A stretch of 8,052 nt of DNA from an uncultured Blautia sp. (GTDB taxonomy: Bacteria > Bacillota > Clostridia > Lachnospirales > Lachnospiraceae). The stretch covers positions 1-8,052 of the forward strand of contig URYM01000076.1 of NCBI GenBank assembly GCA_900552095.1, read 5' to 3'. Both the position numbers and the translations under genes were made by a program. Below the pieces are notes generated by a model that was not told the DNA's origin, made no database searches, and worked only from the letters and a program-made list of their open reading frames with translations. This document shows, piece by piece, positions 6,351-8,052 of this stretch (the stretch's first letter is position 1; each line of letters opens with the position of its first letter).

Positions 6351-6379
6351 TTGACAGGAGAATGGGGCTCGAGTATAAT
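6351..6379 (+). promoter_or_regulatory. Perfect-consensus sigma-A promoter for ptsI
   Basis: TTGACA (6351-6356), a 17-nt spacer, TATAAT (6374-6379). Both hexamers and the spacing are the exact consensus for the housekeeping sigma factor. The predicted start is about 6386, giving a leader of about 35 nt before ATG 6421. Such a strong promoter fits high, near-constitutive expression of a general PTS component. Confidence 0.9.
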
Positions 6380-6381
6380 AA

Positions 6382-6399
6382 AATACAGCAGATTGTATT
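6382..6399. repeat. Dyad over the ptsI transcription start
   Basis: AATACA (6382-6387), six bases GCAGAT, TGTATT (6394-6399): a perfect 6-bp inverted repeat spanning the predicted +1. Its position fits a repressor operator that would temper the very strong promoter. As RNA it would be only a weak hairpin because part of the left arm lies before +1. No known operator was recognised. Confidence 0.35.
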
Positions 6400-6420
6400 A
6401 AACGGAAAGGAAGATAACGA

Positions 6421-8005
6421 ATGATTACAGAAAGAGGGAAAAGTGTATACAAAGGCGTGGCGATCGGAAAGATTTCCGTTCATAAAAGCGGGGAACAGAC
6501 GATCAAGCGTGTGCATGTAGAGGACATTGAGGCAGAAAAACAGCGCTTTTTTGCTGCCAAGGAAAAAGCGCAGGAGCAGCTGATGGGGCTGTACAATAAG
6601 GCTCTGGCTGAGGTGGGCGAGGCAAATGCCGCAATCTTTGAGGTACACCAGATGATGCTGGATGATGACGATTACATTGAGTCCATCATCAACATGATCG
6701 AGTCTCAGGAGATCAATGCGGAGTATGCGGTTGCCAGCACCGGAGAGAACTTTGCAGCGATGTTTGCAGCGATGGATGACGCGTATATGAAAGAGCGTTC
6801 TGCTGATGTAAAAGATATTTCCGAACGCGTGGTAAAAGTGCTGACCGGTGTGGCCGAGACCAGCATGACGGCTGACGAGCCGGTGATCATTGTGGCTGAC
6901 GATCTGGCTCCCAGTGAGACGATCCAGCTGGACAAGTCCAAAGTTCTGGCTTTCGTTACCCGTCACGGATCTACCAATTCCCACACGGCGATCCTGGCCC
7001 GGATGATGAACATTCCGGCACTGATCGGTGTGGATTACAGCGATGACTGGAATGGAAAGCTGGCGATTGTGGACGGCTTCGAGGGAGCGATCTATGTGGA
7101 GCCGGTGAAAGAAGTTCTGGATAAGAAGGAAGCGATCCGTCAGGAAGAGCTGAAGAAGAGAGAGCTTCTGCAGACCCTGAAGGGGAAAGAAAACGTGACT
7201 CTGGATGGACAGAAGATCAATCTTTATGCGAATATCGGAAGTCTGTCTGATGTGGCCAGCGTTCTGCAGAATGATGCCGGCGGAATCGGACTGTTCCGGA
7301 GTGAGTTTTTGTATCTGGAAAACAGCGACTATCCCACAGAGGAAGAGCAGTTCCAGGTATATAAGCAGGTTGCTGAAAATATGGGCGGAAAGAAAGTGAT
7401 CATCCGTACCCTGGATATTGGAGCAGATAAGCAGGTAGACTATTTTAATATGGATCATGAGGAGAATCCGGCGCTGGGATACCGGGCGATCCGGATCTGC
7501 CTGGATCGGGTGGAAATCTTCAAGACGCAGTTAAGAGCGCTTCTGCGTGCCAGCATGTTTGGAAATATTTCCATCATGTTCCCCATGATTATTTCTGTGG
7601 AAGAAGTCCGCGATATCAAGAAAATCCTGGAAGAAGTAAAAGCAGAGCTGAAAGAGGCCTCCATTCCGTATAAAGATGTGGAGATCGGAGTGATGATCGA
7701 GACTCCGGCAGCCGTAATGATCTCGGATCTGCTGGCAAAAGAGGTGGATTTCTTCAGCGTGGGAACCAACGATCTGACCCAGTATACACTGGCAATTGAC
7801 CGTCAGAATCCCAAACTGGAAGCTTACCCCTACTTCTCTGTAGACCACACTGCAATCATGCGGATGCTGAAAATGATCGCAGATAACGGACATGCCGGCG
7901 GATGCTGGGTAGGTATCTGCGGCGAGCTGGGAGCCAATATGGATCTTCTGGAGGAGTTCCTGCGGATGGGTTACGATGAACTGTCTGTGTCTCCCACCTT
8001 TATCC
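6421..8005 (+). CDS. ptsI: PTS Enzyme I (phosphoenolpyruvate-protein phosphotransferase), 3' end cut
   Basis: Cytoplasmic first enzyme of the PEP:sugar phosphotransferase system; it takes phosphate from PEP on a histidine and passes it to HPr. 528 codons plus one base are present. The N-terminal, HPr-binding and phosphohistidine domains contain the active-site H188 in STNSHTAILAR (E. coli H189). The PEP-binding barrel shows R293 in GIGLFRSEFLYL, R329 in IRTLDIGADK, E427 in GVMIETPAAV, N450/D451 in GTNDLTQYTLAIDR, and C500 in GICGELG (E. coli C502). The phosphohistidine loop reads HGSTNSH rather than the GGRTSH of E. coli and B. subtilis. ATG 6421 has AAAGGAAG (6406-6413) 7 nt upstream. The gene is cut at SVSPTFI by adapter; residues read beyond 8005 (VSYTHLRAHET) are adapter, not protein. 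The missing tail is probably about 10-45 residues. ptsH is not directly upstream, where the divergent cyclase gene lies; it could follow downstream or be elsewhere. Confidence 0.95.
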
Positions 8006-8052
8006 CTGTCTCTTATACACATCTCCGAGCCCACGAGACCGTACTAGATCTC
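8006..8052. other. Residual Nextera Read 2 adapter with i7 index (not biological)
   Basis: CTGTCTCTTATACACATCT (8006-8024, mosaic end) is followed by CCGAGCCCACGAGAC (8025-8039), the 8-base index CGTACTAG (8040-8047, the Nextera N702 index as I recall it) and ATCTC (8048-8052), the start of the P7 flank. This is adapter read-through, and it ends the ptsI gene artificially. Confidence 0.98.

Noticed and set aside
6241..7458. Long minus-strand reading frame upstream of the cyclase start, antisense to ptsI (about 400 codons)
   Set aside because: It is open only because of the codon pattern of ptsI. The predicted protein is rich in His, Ile and Leu with no family similarity, and the cyclase has its own start, Shine-Dalgarno and extended -10 promoter at 6240-6282.
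7531..8034. Minus-strand frame beginning MGSEMCIRDR
   Set aside because: Its first residues are encoded by the Nextera adapter and the rest is antisense to ptsI.

Overview
The window is a complete 8 kb short-read contig, most likely from an anaerobic Firmicute of the class Clostridia (Lachnospiraceae-like). This is inferred from strong AGGAGG-type ribosome binding sites, a GC content near 50 %, tight operon packing and the style of the enzymes; no rRNA or marker gene is present to confirm it. Both ends carry untrimmed Illumina Nextera adapter (1-26 and 8006-8052, the latter including an i7 index). The biological sequence is therefore 27-8005, and the two end genes are cut by the assembly, not by evolution.

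Positions 27-5418 hold a co-directional plus-strand run. It starts with the last 35 codons of an AraC-type regulator. After a 50-nt gap come alanine dehydrogenase (ald), a sodium:alanine/glycine symporter of the AGCS family, a divergent serine hydroxymethyltransferase-like PLP enzyme, and D-serine ammonia-lyase (dsdA). Gaps between these four are 22, 26 and 13 nt and each has its own Shine-Dalgarno, so they look like one operon. A 17-bp perfect hairpin with A/T tails (5425-5468) closes it.

The operon reads as a catabolic cassette for small neutral amino acids, possibly of both enantiomers. The symporter would bring in alanine, glycine or serine. Ald converts L-alanine to pyruvate, ammonia and NADH. 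DsdA converts D-serine to pyruvate and ammonia. The SHMT-like protein keeps the PLP lysine and the general catalytic residues but has lost several residues that contact folate and cofactor in classical GlyA. It may therefore have a changed reaction (aldolase, alpha-methylserine- or D-amino-acid-related) and is the most interesting item here.

Positions 5482-6240 (minus strand) encode a cyclase/kynurenine-formamidase-like metal hydrolase, convergent with dsdA and sharing its terminator. A 180-nt divergent intergenic region (6241-6420) follows. It holds an extended -10 promoter for the cyclase, a perfect-consensus sigma-A promoter (TTGACA-N17-TATAAT) for the rightward gene, and two small dyads flanking that promoter. 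From 6421 to the adapter runs PTS Enzyme I (ptsI), nearly complete, with the C-terminal tail missing. No mobile element, CRISPR array, tRNA or rRNA was seen.
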